Assembly (NCBI RefSeq): GCF_042654245.1
Contig: NZ_JBHSGI010000002.1
Coordinates: forward strand, 1,116,001 to 1,180,000
Source of the DNA: Seohaeicola_A nanhaiensis
GTDB lineage: Bacteria > Pseudomonadota > Alphaproteobacteria > Rhodobacterales > Rhodobacteraceae
Length of the DNA: 64,000 bases
Direction of reading: 5' to 3'
Positions within the stretch are counted from its first letter, which is position 1. Every line of letters starts with the position of its first letter. The position numbers were made by a program, and so were the translations under genes. This document shows, piece after piece, positions 1 to 9,498 of this stretch. The notes beneath the pieces are model-generated. The model was not told the DNA's origin, searched no databases, and saw only the letters and a list, made by a program, of their open reading frames with translations.

Positions 1-1471
1 CGCGCAGCGATTCGAGCTTTTCGGGCGCCGGTTCCTCGTGCACCCGGAACAGCAGTGGCGACTTCTTGGCGATCAGCGTCTCGGCGGCGCAGACATTGGC
101 CAGCACCATGAACTCCTCGATCAGCCGGTGCGCGTCCAGCCGGTCGCGAAACCGCACGGAAGTCACCTTGCCCTCCTCGCTCAGCACGATCTTGCGTTCG
201 GGCAGGTCAAGGTCCAGCGGCTGACGGTCGTTGCGGGCCTTGGTCAAGGCCTCGTAGGCCGCGAACAGGGGCTTGATCACCTCGTCCAGCAGCGGCGCGG
301 CCTTTTCCGACACCTGCCCGTCCATCGCCGCCTGCACATCCTCATAGGCAAAGGACGCCGCCGACTTCATCAGCCCGCGGGTGAAGTGGTGCTCGATCTT
401 CTGACCCATCGCGTCGATCCGCATTCGCACCGCGATGCAGGCGCGCGGCACGTCCTCGTGCAGCGAGCAGAGATCGCCCGACAGCCGGTCGGGCAGCATC
501 GGCACGACCCGGTCCGGGAAATAGGTCGAATTGCCCCGTTTGCGCGCCTCGGCGTCGAGCGCCGATCCGGGCGTCACATAGGCCGCCACATCGGCAATAG
601 CGACCCAGAGGATGAAGCCGCCCGCGTTCTTAGGATCCTCATCGGGCACCGCCAGAACGGCGTCATCGCGGTCGCGCGCATCCTCCGGGTCGATGGTGAT
701 CAGGGGCAGATGCTGCAGGTCCTCGCGGCCCTTCAGCCCCATCGGCTTGGCCTTGTCAGCCTCGGCCATTGCCGCGTCCGAAAAGTGATCGGGGATGCCA
801 TGCTGGTGAATGGCGATCAGCGACACCGCCCGAGGTGCGCTCGGGTCGCCCAGCCGGTCGGTCACGCGGGCCCGGGGCAGGCCCATCCGGCCGGCCGGGC
901 CAAAGGCCTCGGCCTCGACCAGTTCACCGTCCTTGGCGCCGCCGCGGGCCTCTTCCGGCACCATCCATTCGTTCTGCCCGGATTTGTCGACCGGCACGAT
1001 GCGCCCGCCTTCCGAAGTCTTGCGGAAGACCCCCAGAACCCGGCGCGGGTTGGTGCCGATCCGCCGGATCAGCCGCGCCTCGTAGTTGTGATCCTCTTCA
1101 TGCACCACCGCCAGCTTGGCCAGGATGCGATCCCCCGCGCCCAGCGCGGGGTCCGAGGCGCGCGGGACCACGAGAACCACCGGCTCCACCCCCTCGCCGT
1201 GCCATTCCAGCGGGCGGGCGAAGAGATCGCCGTTGGCGTCGGGCGCCTTCACCTGCAGCACCGTCACCGGCGGCAGGCGCTCGGGGTCGCGGTAGGTGCG
1301 GCGCCGCTTCTCCAGATGCCCTTCGGCCTCCAGCTCCTTCAGCAGACGTTTGAGGTCGATCCGCGCCGCGCCCTTGATGCCGAAGGCCTTGGCGAGATCA
1401 CGTTTGGAATTGAGGGTCGGGTTGGCTGCGATCCAGTCGAGGATCTCGGCCTTGGAGGGGATGCTGCTCAT
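1..1471 (-). CDS. rnr: Ribonuclease R, N-terminal part (truncated by window edge)
   Basis: Exoribonuclease of the RNase II/R (RNB) family, which degrades structured RNA 3'->5'. About 490 residues are visible from an ATG at 1471-1469 and the gene continues past the left edge; complete RNase R is usually 700-800 residues. The N-terminus has a winged-helix-like part, then the cold-shock-type OB region, then the RNB domain with the metal-binding signature DPEDARDRDDA around residue 260. The end of the visible part reads LDAHRLIEEFMVLAN, typical of RNB. The start lies just upstream of the 3' end of the glycosyltransferase gene, on the same strand. I am sure of the family; the C-terminal S1 domain cannot be checked here. 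Confidence 0.93.
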   Translation of the reverse strand, partial: MSSIPSKAEILDWIAANPTLNSKRDLAKAFGIKGAARIDLKRLLKELEAEGHLEKRRRTYRDPERLPPVTVLQVKAPDANGDLFARPLEWHGEGVEPVVLVVPRASDPALGAGDRILAKLAVVHEEDHNYEARLIRRIGTNPRRVLGVFRKTSEGGRIVPVDKSGQNEWMVPEEARGGAKDGELVEAEAFGPAGRMGLPRARVTDRLGDPSAPRAVSLIAIHQHGIPDHFSDAAMAEADKAKPMGLKGREDLQHLPLITIDPEDARDRDDAVLAVPDEDPKNAGGFILWVAIADVAAYVTPGSALDAEARKRGNSTYFPDRVVPMLPDRLSGDLCSLHEDVPRACIAVRMRIDAMGQKIEHHFTRGLMKSAASFAYEDVQAAMDGQVSEKAAPLLDEVIKPLFAAYEALTKARNDRQPLDLDLPERKIVLSEEGKVTSVRFRDRLDAHRLIEEFMVLANVCAAETLIAKKSPLLFRVHEEPAPEKLESLR

Positions 1472-1501
1472 GGCGCTGACTACCACGCAGCAGGGATGCC
1501 G

Positions 1502-2101
1502 TCATCGGCAAAAATCCCGCTTGCGCAGCGCGCGCAGGTCTTCCGCCGTATCCACATCCGACAGCCTATCGGCCAGGCAGATCCGCAAGTGACCCAAGGC
1601 TGCGCGGCTTTCCGTCAGCGTGTCGGGCGTGGACCAGCGCACGCCTTCGAACATGCGCGGGCGCGCCAGCCCGCCGCGCCGCAATCCGACCAGCCAGAAG
1701 CCGCCGTCCGTGGCCGGCCCGAAGACCGCGTCGTGGCCCCGCAGCGCCGCGAAGGCACGCGCGATGTGGCCCCGCGACAGCTGCGGAATATCCGCGCCGA
1801 TCAGGCAGACCGGCCCGCGGAACTGCCCCATCGCCCGCGCCATCCGGCGGCCGAGATCCCCCGGCCCCTGCGGAATGCGCGGAAGGTCGGCGGGCCAGAT
1901 CTGCCGGTGCAGAGCCTGCATATCCGGTGAAACAGCCAGCACGACGCGCCAGCGCGGGTCGCGCACACGGCGCAGCAGCGCCGCACTTTCACTGCGGAAC
2001 CACGCGGCCGCCGACGCCATGCCGATGTCGCGCCCGAGCCGCGTTTTCACGCGCCCGGCCCGCGGCTCTTTCACCATCACGATCAGCGTGCGCTCAGGCA
2101 A
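1502..2101 (-). CDS. TIGR04282-family glycosyltransferase (DUF2064)
   Basis: A 199-residue nucleotide-diphospho-sugar transferase-like protein of the TIGR04282/DUF2064 family, some members of which act in arsenosugar biosynthesis. The N-terminal strand and loop TLIVMVKEPRAGRVKTRLG match the sugar-nucleotide binding start of the family, and GADIPQL and GPATDGGFWLVGL are also family-typical. The start is a TTG at 2101-2099, overlapping the end of dapE by 8 bases. The next ATG (2077) would remove the first beta strand, so TTG is preferred. The overlap implies translational coupling to dapE. The substrate cannot be told from sequence; nothing nearby points to arsenic chemistry. Confidence 0.75.
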   Translation of the reverse strand: MPERTLIVMVKEPRAGRVKTRLGRDIGMASAAAWFRSESAALLRRVRDPRWRVVLAVSPDMQALHRQIWPADLPRIPQGPGDLGRRMARAMGQFRGPVCLIGADIPQLSRGHIARAFAALRGHDAVFGPATDGGFWLVGLRRGGLARPRMFEGVRWSTPDTLTESRAALGHLRICLADRLSDVDTAEDLRALRKRDFCR

Positions 2102-3239
2102 AATAGTCGGCCAGGATGCGACCGTAGACCCGCTTCAGCTGGTGGATCTGGTCGATCTCGACGCATTCGTCGACCTGATGCATGGTCTTGCCAACCAGGC
2201 CAAACTCGACAACCGGGCAATGCGACTTGATGAACCGCGCATCCGACGTGCCCCCGGTCGTCGACAGCTCGGGCCGCACCCCGGTTTCCGCCTCGACCGC
2301 TGCCGAGACCAGATCGGAGAGCGGCCCGGGCGGTGTCAGAAAGCTTTCGGCCGAAACCTTCACCTTCATCTCGACCCGCACGTCAAATTCGCCCGCGATG
2401 CGGTCGGCCTCGGCCTGCAACCAGTCTGTAAGGCCCGCACCTGTGTGGGTATCGTTGAACCGGATGTTCACCGCTGCGCGACACTCGGCCGGGATCACGT
2501 TGGTCGCCGCATTCCCGGTGTCGATGGTCACGACCGCCAGGGTCGAGGCATCGAAATGATCGGTGCCCCGGTCCAGTTCGTGGCTGGCCAGCCGGTCCAT
2601 CAGCCGCGCCATCGCCGGCAAAGGGTTCTTTGCCCGGTGGGGATAGGCAGAATGGCCCTGCACGCCCCGAACTGTGAACCAGGCCGTCATCGACCCGCGC
2701 CGGCCGATCTTGATCATCTCGCCCATCCGCTGCGGGCAGGTCGGCTCGCCCACCAGGCAGGCGCTCATCGCCTCGCCCTGCGTCTCCATCCAGTCGAGCA
2801 GGGCGACGGTGCCATCCGTGGCGTCGCCCTCCTCGTCGCCAGTGATCGCCAGCACCACGGCGCCGTCCGGCGGGGTTTCGGTCACGAAGTCGATGGCGGC
2901 GGCGGCAAAGGCGGCCACGCCCGATTTCATGTCGGTTGCCCCGCGTCCGAAAAGTACGCCATCAACGGCCTCTGCCCCGAAGGGCGGGTGGGTCCAGGCG
3001 GCGGCATCACCGACCGGCACCACGTCGGTATGGCCGTTGAATCCGAAGGTCCGCGCGTGTCCCTTCGCGCCCCAGCGGGCATAAAGGTTCGCCACCCCGC
3101 CCCGGTCGACGCGGGTGCAGGTGAACCCGGCGTCGGCGAGCGTTGCCTCCAGCAGGGCAAGCGCGCCGCCCTCCTCGGGCGTCACAGAAGGGCAGCGGAT
3201 CAGGTCGGCGGTCAGCGCGACGGCATCGGTCGGGGTCAT
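2094..3239 (-). CDS. dapE: Succinyl-diaminopimelate desuccinylase
   Basis: M20-family metallohydrolase that removes succinate from N-succinyl-LL-diaminopimelate in lysine and peptidoglycan precursor synthesis. The 381-residue length is normal. Di-zinc motifs are visible: NGHTDVVP, FGRGATDMKSG, the catalytic pair in GDEEGDATDG, and the late metal ligand in the VEFGLVGKTMHQVDE segment. I start at the ATG at 3239 (MTPTDAVALTADL), preceded by an AGGAGA ribosome site. A longer frame to 3323 adds 28 residues without family character. dapD of the same pathway lies 2 kb upstream on the same strand, separated by a Hint-domain gene on the opposite strand and a small unknown gene. Confidence 0.95.
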   Translation of the reverse strand: MTPTDAVALTADLIRCPSVTPEEGGALALLEATLADAGFTCTRVDRGGVANLYARWGAKGHARTFGFNGHTDVVPVGDAAAWTHPPFGAEAVDGVLFGRGATDMKSGVAAFAAAAIDFVTETPPDGAVVLAITGDEEGDATDGTVALLDWMETQGEAMSACLVGEPTCPQRMGEMIKIGRRGSMTAWFTVRGVQGHSAYPHRAKNPLPAMARLMDRLASHELDRGTDHFDASTLAVVTIDTGNAATNVIPAECRAAVNIRFNDTHTGAGLTDWLQAEADRIAGEFDVRVEMKVKVSAESFLTPPGPLSDLVSAAVEAETGVRPELSTTGGTSDARFIKSHCPVVEFGLVGKTMHQVDECVEIDQIHQLKRVYGRILADYFA

Positions 3240-3542
3240 GGCGGGCAGGTCTCCTGGTCTTTCGGGCGGCCGGTCCGGCCACGGCTCGCGCCCAGACTTG
3301 TGACAAAAAGGCCGCGCCGCCAAGGCTCGAGCGCAGAAAACTTCTTATCGGCAGGTTTCGGGTCATGATACCGTAAGGTTAACACAAGAACGACCAGAGG
3401 CAGGTCCCCGCAGGGCAGCAAGGCCGAAAACGGCTGGCCCCGCGTTTCGACGCAGCCGGCGCACCGCGCCGCTGTCCTGCCATGGCATATGAGGACCGGG
3501 CAGGACATGAAGACGCTTCCGACAGACAGGGCCGGCTGACCC
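3240..3542. other. Divergent intergenic region between dapE and the Hint gene
   Basis: About 300 bases separating dapE (minus) from the Hint-domain gene (plus). Short open frames here on both strands have no recognisable family character and are treated as chance. The stretch around 3340-3385 is less GC-rich than its surroundings and is the likeliest place for the two promoters, but I found no convincing -35/-10 pair, repeat or RNA. Confidence 0.4.
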
Positions 3543-4598
3543 ATGGCCTGGCTTGCCGTCTGCGACCAGAATGCCGCCTGGCTGACGCCCCTGGGCGGGG
3601 CCGAAGAACTGGTCGTGCGCGGCGCCCTGGTGATCGAGACCCGCCTGCCCGAACTGCGGCGGCTGAAGCCGCTGCTGGCTGCATCGGCCGTCGGCGACTG
3701 GCCGATGTCCTTTGCGCTGCAGGCTCTGCCGGGCGGGGGGCTGTCGTTGATCCTCGATCTCTGCGGCGAGGTGGTGAACCATGTGATCGACTGCGCGGAC
3801 TCCGGGCGCGCCGACGTGCTGCGCATCACCTATGCCTGGGACGCGCCCGCGCGCAGCGGGTGGCTCGCCATCGAGCGCCCGGGACGGGACCAGATCACCC
3901 TGCTGCCCTGTCCGAACCCGCGCCCGATGCACCACGACCACATCGCCGCGCTGATCGGTCCCGGACCGGACCGCTATCTGTCGCCCGAGGTGCTGTTCGC
4001 CGCGGCGTCGGATGCGGTCGAACCCGTGGGCCCGCAGCCCGCGCTGACCCCCGGCATCCCGATTGCCACGCCGGATGGCGCGCGACGGGCCGGCGACCTG
4101 CGCCGGGGCGACCTGGTGTTGACCGCCGAAGGAACCGCTGTGCCGGTGCTACACGCGATCAGCCGCATCGTTCCCGGCCGCGGCACCTTTTCCCCGGTCT
4201 GCCTGCGCGCGCCTTACTTCGGACTGCGCCAGGACATTGCGGTCGCCAGCACGCAGAAGCTGCTGATCGACGGGTCGGAGGTCGAATACCTCTTCGGGCG
4301 CGAGACCGTGCGCCTGCAGGCCGGGCATCTGCTGGGCAGTCCGCAGGTGCAGCCGGTGCGCGCCGGATGGCTGGTGCCCTATGTTCAGCTGGTTCTGCCC
4401 GATCAGGAAACCCTGATCGCCGCCGGCTGCCCGGTGGAAAGCCTGAACATCGGCCGGATCCGACGAAAGCCTGCGCTACTGGGCGCCAGCATCCTCGCGG
4501 ACCTGGACCGCGCCAGCCTGCCCGAACACGCCACGCCAGCCAGCCCCGTGCTGCATGCCTTCGATGCCATCGTGCTGGCGGAGCACCGCGCGGCCTAG
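3543..4598 (+). CDS. Hint_2-type (hedgehog/intein) domain protein, degenerate
   Basis: A 351-residue protein. Residues 1-160 form an N-terminal region I do not recognise. A Hint_2-like domain follows at about 167-315: TPGIPIATPDGARRAGDLRRGD, then VASTQKLLIDG, EYLFGRE, GHLLG and AAGCPVESL in family order. Known Hint_2 proteins usually read CFTPGTLI at the domain start and SPQHRML further on. Here the nucleophile position is Ala (ALTPG) and the later His position is Lys (STQKLL), so self-splicing or autoproteolysis is unlikely. Such proteins are common in Rhodobacteraceae and their role is unknown. It sits alone on the plus strand between dapE and dapD. Confidence 0.75.
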   Translation: MAWLAVCDQNAAWLTPLGGAEELVVRGALVIETRLPELRRLKPLLAASAVGDWPMSFALQALPGGGLSLILDLCGEVVNHVIDCADSGRADVLRITYAWDAPARSGWLAIERPGRDQITLLPCPNPRPMHHDHIAALIGPGPDRYLSPEVLFAAASDAVEPVGPQPALTPGIPIATPDGARRAGDLRRGDLVLTAEGTAVPVLHAISRIVPGRGTFSPVCLRAPYFGLRQDIAVASTQKLLIDGSEVEYLFGRETVRLQAGHLLGSPQVQPVRAGWLVPYVQLVLPDQETLIAAGCPVESLNIGRIRRKPALLGASILADLDRASLPEHATPASPVLHAFDAIVLAEHRAA

Positions 4599-4608
4599 GC
4601 GCAGTGCG

Positions 4609-4941
4609 TCATTCGTCCTTGTCGAAGAACGGCGTCATCTGGGCGACAATCACCGAGTTTTCCTCAAGCGCGCGCATCATCAGCGCGCGGTCCTCGGGAT
4701 CGATCACGTCGCCCTGCGCCTCGCGCTCGGCCAGCGTGCCATATCCGGTCACATCGAGAGGAGCGCAATCGGCCTGCTTGAGGATGGCAACCGTCTCGCG
4801 CACGGCCTCGGCCTCGTCGATGCCCGAAGCATAGCAAAGCAGCGCCGCGCCCGTTGCGCCCTTCGGCAAGCCGTCGCCCGCCTTGCGGCCGATCTGGACC
4901 AGCAGCGTATAAACCTGTTGTCGGGATTCTTTCTGTGCCAT
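4609..4941 (-). CDS. Small conserved hypothetical protein next to dapD
   Basis: A 110-residue soluble, acidic protein with no signal peptide or membrane segment and no domain I can name. It looks helical, with one Cys in LLCYASG and one in ADCAPLD, and ends in PFFDKDE. It lies on the same strand downstream of dapD (308 bases away, beyond dapD's hairpins) and converges with the Hint gene, the two ends being 10 bases apart. Codon use and composition resemble the neighbouring genes, which supports it as a real gene. The dap context suggests nothing firm. Confidence 0.6.
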   Translation of the reverse strand: MAQKESRQQVYTLLVQIGRKAGDGLPKGATGAALLCYASGIDEAEAVRETVAILKQADCAPLDVTGYGTLAEREAQGDVIDPEDRALMMRALEENSVIVAQMTPFFDKDE

Positions 4942-5249
4942 GCGCCCGCGATGCGCCGCGCTTGGGCCTTTGTCAAGAACCCGCGCTCCGGACTCTGTCC
5001 CGCTGCTAAATCGCAGACAAACACGCGCTAAACAGGGCGCAGCGGGATCAGGGGCCGGGGCGGGCAGCTTGTGCCGTCGAAACCATCGAACTCGTCAACT
5101 GAACAAGGGTTTTCTACATCAAAGAGGGGCTGGAAATAAGGCAATCCCGCCACATTTGATTTCGCGTTTTGAAACAAAGCGTTCAGAAATGGCCATTTAC
5201 GACCCCTTTAGGGGTCTCGGGGGCGCCAAAACGCCCCCGAATGCGCGGT
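4942..5249. other. Intergenic region downstream of dapD
   Basis: About 300 bases between dapD and the small unknown gene, both on the minus strand. The dapD-proximal end holds two tandem hairpins, listed separately. The middle (5060-5170) is noticeably less GC-rich and may hold the promoter of the 110-residue gene. No open frame with coding character was found. Confidence 0.4.
5201..5239 (-). terminator. Tandem hairpins after dapD
   Basis: Two perfect inverted repeats follow the dapD stop. The first has 8-base arms CGGGGGCG/CGCCCCCG (5218-5225 and 5232-5239). The second has GACCCC/GGGGTC (5201-5206 and 5211-5216). No long T run follows, so this is either a termination structure of the GC-rich type or an mRNA 3'-end stabiliser. 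Confidence 0.5.
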
Positions 5250-6077
<828 letters not shown>

Positions 6078-6139
6078 CTCTTGCTCCTGCGTTAAGGTCG
6101 CGCCGCTATAGCCAGCAAACCGGCCCGGCGCAATCTGCG

Positions 6140-7063
6140 TTACCCCAGCGGATCCGGGGCGATATTGGCGCCGCAGACCAGCACGGCGACCTTTTCGCCC
6201 GGGGCGGGAGCATAGGCGCCCGATATCAGCGCGGCCAGCGCCGTCGCCCCGGCCGGTTCGACCAGCAGCCGCCGCTCGCGCCAGAGCGCGGTCTGCGCGG
6301 CGGTGATCGCCTCATCGCTCACCAGCACAGAATGGGCGCCCGTCTGTCGCGCGAGGTCAAAGCAATAGGTTCCGATACGTTTCGCGCCCAGCGCATTGGC
6401 GGCGACGCCCGAGACCTCGACATCCACAGGTTCGCCCGCCTCAAGCGCGGCGTTGAGCGCGCGGCTGGTCTCGGGTTCGACCGCCACCACCCTGCGCGAA
6501 CCCTGAAGCCAGGCCATCGCCCCGGCGATCAGACCGCCGCCGCCCACCGCGATCAGAACGGTGTCGGCCTGCAGGCCCTGCGCTTCCCATTCGCGCATCA
6601 GCGTTCCCTGCCCGGCAACCGTCAGTTCGGCATCATAGGCATGGATCTGCATCGCGCCGGTTTTTGCCTCATGCGCCTGCGCCTGTTCCAGCGCATTGGC
6701 ATATTGTCCCGGCACAACTGTCAATTCCGCGCCAGTTGCGCGGATCAGGGCAATTTTCGACGGCCCCGCCATTTCGGGCACGAAGATATGCGCCGGATAG
6801 CTCAGCTGGCGCGCCGCATAGGCCGCGGCCGCCCCGTGGTTGCCGCCGCTGGCCGCGACCACCCCCGCGGCCGGCACATTTGAGGCCAGCAGCGTGTTGA
6901 ACGCCCCGCGCGCTTTGAAGGTGCCGGTATGCTGAAGCTGTTCCAGTTTCATCTCGACAGGATAGCCCAGACCGAAGCCATCGACCGTCACCACGGGAGT
7001 CACGACCAGATGGGGCGCGATCCGTGCCGCGGCCGTCTCGATCGCCTGTTTCCAATCGGTCAT
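6140..7063 (-). CDS. Threonine/serine dehydratase-like PLP enzyme
   Basis: Fold-type II PLP-dependent enzyme of 307 residues, close to catabolic threonine dehydratases and related serine/hydroxyamino-acid dehydratases. The PLP lysine lies in HTGTFKARGAFN, the substrate loop is ASGGNHG, and the phosphate-binding glycine loop is AVGGGGLIAG. There is no C-terminal ACT regulatory domain, so it is not the biosynthetic IlvA form. The ATG at 7063 is chosen because GAGGGG precedes it; an in-frame GTG lies 6 bases upstream. It is divergent from the LOG gene. Exact substrate is not decidable. Confidence 0.85.
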   Translation of the reverse strand: MTDWKQAIETAAARIAPHLVVTPVVTVDGFGLGYPVEMKLEQLQHTGTFKARGAFNTLLASNVPAAGVVAASGGNHGAAAAYAARQLSYPAHIFVPEMAGPSKIALIRATGAELTVVPGQYANALEQAQAHEAKTGAMQIHAYDAELTVAGQGTLMREWEAQGLQADTVLIAVGGGGLIAGAMAWLQGSRRVVAVEPETSRALNAALEAGEPVDVEVSGVAANALGAKRIGTYCFDLARQTGAHSVLVSDEAITAAQTALWRERRLLVEPAGATALAALISGAYAPAPGEKVAVLVCGANIAPDPLG

Positions 7064-7139
7064 ATCCACCCCTCAACTGGTCTTGCCAGCGCGAACCCTA
7101 TAGGGATGGAGGCCACGCGCAACCAAGGAATCCGCCCCG

Positions 7140-7982
7140 ATGAAAGAAGACCGCACGAGCCCCTTCCGTGACGCCCATTCGGACAAGGACACCGCCCGCC
7201 ATGTTCCGGATACACCGCAGACCCGCGCGCCGGCCTATCGCCTGGCCTTCGCCGACGAGGAATTCCTGCTGCGCGACGAACTGCGGCCGGTTCGCCTGCA
7301 GCTCGAGTTGCTGAAGCCCCAGATGATGCTGGACGAACACCAAATCGAAAGTACGGTCGTGCTGTTCGGGGGCGCTCGCATTCCGGAACCTGCAAAGAAG
7401 AACACGGCGCGCACCGCCACCCTGGCGGCCCTCTCGGTCTATTACGAAGAGGCGCGGAAATTCGCCCGGCTTATGACGGCCAAGTCGATCGCCACCGACT
7501 GCCGCGAGCATGTGATCGTCACCGGCGGCGGCCCCGGAGTTATGGAGGCCGGCAACCGCGGTGCGCATGAGGCCGGCGGATGCTCCATCGGGCTGAACAT
7601 CGTCCTTCCGCACGAACAGGCGCCCAACCAGTATGTCACGCCCGGCCTCTGCTTCAACTTCCATTATTTCGCGATCCGAAAGATGCACTTCCTGATGAGG
7701 GCCAAGGCGATCTGCGTGTTTCCCGGCGGCTTCGGCACCCTGGACGAGACATTCGAAAGTCTCACCCTGATCCAGACCGGCCGCATGGAGCGGGTGCCCT
7801 TCCTTCTGTTCGGGCGCGAATTCTGGGAGAAGATCATCAACTGGGAAGCGCTGGCCGAGGCCGGCACGATCTCGGAAGAAGACCTTGGCCTGTTCCGCTA
7901 TGTCGAAACCGCCGAGGAGGCGGCGCATATCATCGACAACTGGGAACCGGCCCCGCCGCGCGAGCGCATTCCGGGTCGCTGA
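7140..7982 (+). CDS. LOG-family protein (TIGR00730-type Rossmann fold)
   Basis: A 280-residue protein with the LOG family phosphoribohydrolase signature: GGGPGVMEAGNRGA and PGGFGTLDE. Family members with proven function release free cytokinin-type bases from nucleotide monophosphates, or act as nucleotide 5'-monophosphate nucleosidases (PpnN). The approximately 80-residue N-terminal extension before the Rossmann core (VLFGGARIPEP) makes it longer than plant-type LOG proteins. It is alone on the plus strand and followed by a 110-base gap. Older annotations of such proteins as lysine decarboxylase are incorrect for the family. Confidence 0.85.
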   Translation: MKEDRTSPFRDAHSDKDTARHVPDTPQTRAPAYRLAFADEEFLLRDELRPVRLQLELLKPQMMLDEHQIESTVVLFGGARIPEPAKKNTARTATLAALSVYYEEARKFARLMTAKSIATDCREHVIVTGGGPGVMEAGNRGAHEAGGCSIGLNIVLPHEQAPNQYVTPGLCFNFHYFAIRKMHFLMRAKAICVFPGGFGTLDETFESLTLIQTGRMERVPFLLFGREFWEKIINWEALAEAGTISEEDLGLFRYVETAEEAAHIIDNWEPAPPRERIPGR

Positions 7983-8094
7983 TCTGTCTTTTCGGATACG
8001 GTGCAGAGTTGCGAAGTGGTCGGAGGCCCGCTAGTAAATGAGCGGCACTACATTAGTGCGTGTCTGTATTTAAGTAATTGCGAAAGAATGCCGA

Positions 8095-9111
8095 ATGACC
8101 AAATCCGTCATCAAATCCGTCTCCCCCGAACCCCTCTACTATGCCGATGTTTTCAGCTTCGCCACCACGGGGTTTCACTACTACGACGCGCAGGACTGGG
8201 CCGATGCCCTGCCAGCCCGCAATGCTGCCAAGGCGATTACGCTCACCACGGACTTCAGCTATCAAATCCACAATCAGCCCGACTACCAGGCGGAAGTGGG
8301 CTACCGGTTCTTCGGCGATTTCTCGCAGTCCGGCGGGAACTGGACGGGCACCATCACCCGCGTGCAATTCCTGCGGGATGGCGACATCGTTGGTGTGGTA
8401 GCCGTCAACTCGGGCGTGGATTTCTCTCGCGTGGTGAATGTCGCCGGATCGGGTCTGATCTGGAACGAACTGACACAGACCGGCCTGCGCGGCGCGCTGA
8501 CCAATGCTCCGGACTATATCAACGGCTCGGTCGGGGATGACATCATCAACCTTGGCGCGGGAAACGACACCATCAATGCCTCGTATGGCAATGACATCGT
8601 GCGCGGCGGCGGCGGTCACGATCAGATCGACGGCTTTGGCGGCAACGACACGCTGTTCGGCGGCGCAGGCAATGACCGGCTGGAAGGCAAGGGTGGCGAT
8701 GACCGCCTGTTTGGGCAGGCTGGCAAGGATACTTTCGCCTCGGACGGCCAAGGCAAAAACACCTGGACCGGGGGCCTGGGGGCGGACAAGTTCCAGGTCA
8801 GCGGACTGAATTGGGACAAGACCAGCCCGACAACCGTGACCGACTTCAAGGCCCGTCAGGGAGACAAGCTCGACCTCACGGAATTTTCACCGCTGCTCTA
8901 CAACGAAGTCGACGAGATCCGCTACATCGGCAAGCGCGCGTTCTCTGGCACGGACGGCGTGGCGGAGATCCGTATGGAAAATGGTCTTGTCACAATCGAT
9001 ACCACCGGCGACGGGATTGCCGACTATGGTTTGATGCTTGACGGACTGACTCAGTACAAAGCGTCCGCTACCAACTGGATCGCAATCCCCGACTGGTGGG
9101 ACTTCAGCTGA
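8095..9111 (+). CDS. Small RTX (hemolysin-type Ca-binding) protein
   Basis: A 338-residue acidic protein without a Sec signal peptide. Residues 1-140 are unrecognised. Residues 144-215 hold a run of glycine/aspartate nonapeptide repeats of the GGxGxDxLx type (for example GGAGNDRLEGKGGDDRLFG), which bind calcium and fold into a parallel beta-roll. A C-terminal tail with DFKARQGDKLDLTEFSPLL follows, the module often found before the uncleaved type I secretion signal. It is probably exported by a type I system, but no such transporter is in the window. Its base composition is visibly less GC-rich than its neighbours, so acquisition is possible. The function of the N-terminal part is unknown. Confidence 0.8.
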   Translation: MTKSVIKSVSPEPLYYADVFSFATTGFHYYDAQDWADALPARNAAKAITLTTDFSYQIHNQPDYQAEVGYRFFGDFSQSGGNWTGTITRVQFLRDGDIVGVVAVNSGVDFSRVVNVAGSGLIWNELTQTGLRGALTNAPDYINGSVGDDIINLGAGNDTINASYGNDIVRGGGGHDQIDGFGGNDTLFGGAGNDRLEGKGGDDRLFGQAGKDTFASDGQGKNTWTGGLGADKFQVSGLNWDKTSPTTVTDFKARQGDKLDLTEFSPLLYNEVDEIRYIGKRAFSGTDGVAEIRMENGLVTIDTTGDGIADYGLMLDGLTQYKASATNWIAIPDWWDFS

Positions 9112-9123
9112 GCCCTAAGCCGG

Positions 9124-9333
9124 TCAGTGAAAGCTGACCGGCAGTACGCCCAGTTCCATCCCGTTCGTCAGCTGCGTCACAACCCGGCGCGGGCCGTCTT
9201 CCTTGATGCCATAGCCATAGCCGGCAAGGCGAAATTTCCATTCCCGCGCCGACAGGGCCTTCTGGCGTTCCTCGGCCAGAAGTTTCAGCAGCGGCGCTTC
9301 GACCGGGCGGTCCGTGAAAGTGGCGTGTTCCAT
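9124..9333 (-). CDS. Small hypothetical protein (69 aa)
   Basis: A short soluble protein without signal peptide, membrane segment or recognised domain. It reads as a compact alpha/beta piece with EERQKALSAREWKFRLAGYGYGIKEDG followed by RRVVTQLTNGMELGVLPVSF. It converges on the RTX gene with a 12-base gap. Codon composition is coding-like and the start at 9333 is an ATG. Function not recognised. Confidence 0.55.
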   Translation of the reverse strand: MEHATFTDRPVEAPLLKLLAEERQKALSAREWKFRLAGYGYGIKEDGPRRVVTQLTNGMELGVLPVSFH

Positions 9334-9498
9334 GATCTGGTTCCTGGTTTTCTTCTGTCCATGGCCTGACTGTCGTCGCCCAACAGGGCCGAAATCGAAC
9401 CCGGGAAAGGTAATTTCAGGGCGGATAAAGCCGATATTGGCGCCAGACTGTTGATGATTTCGTAACGCTGAACACAGTTTGGCCAGAATTGCCCAGGG

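Noticed and set aside
38..1930. Long open frame on the plus strand opposite rnr
   Set aside because: Its product has no family character and is rich in Arg, His and Gln, the usual mirror of a GC-rich gene; the minus strand gives a full RNase R motif set.
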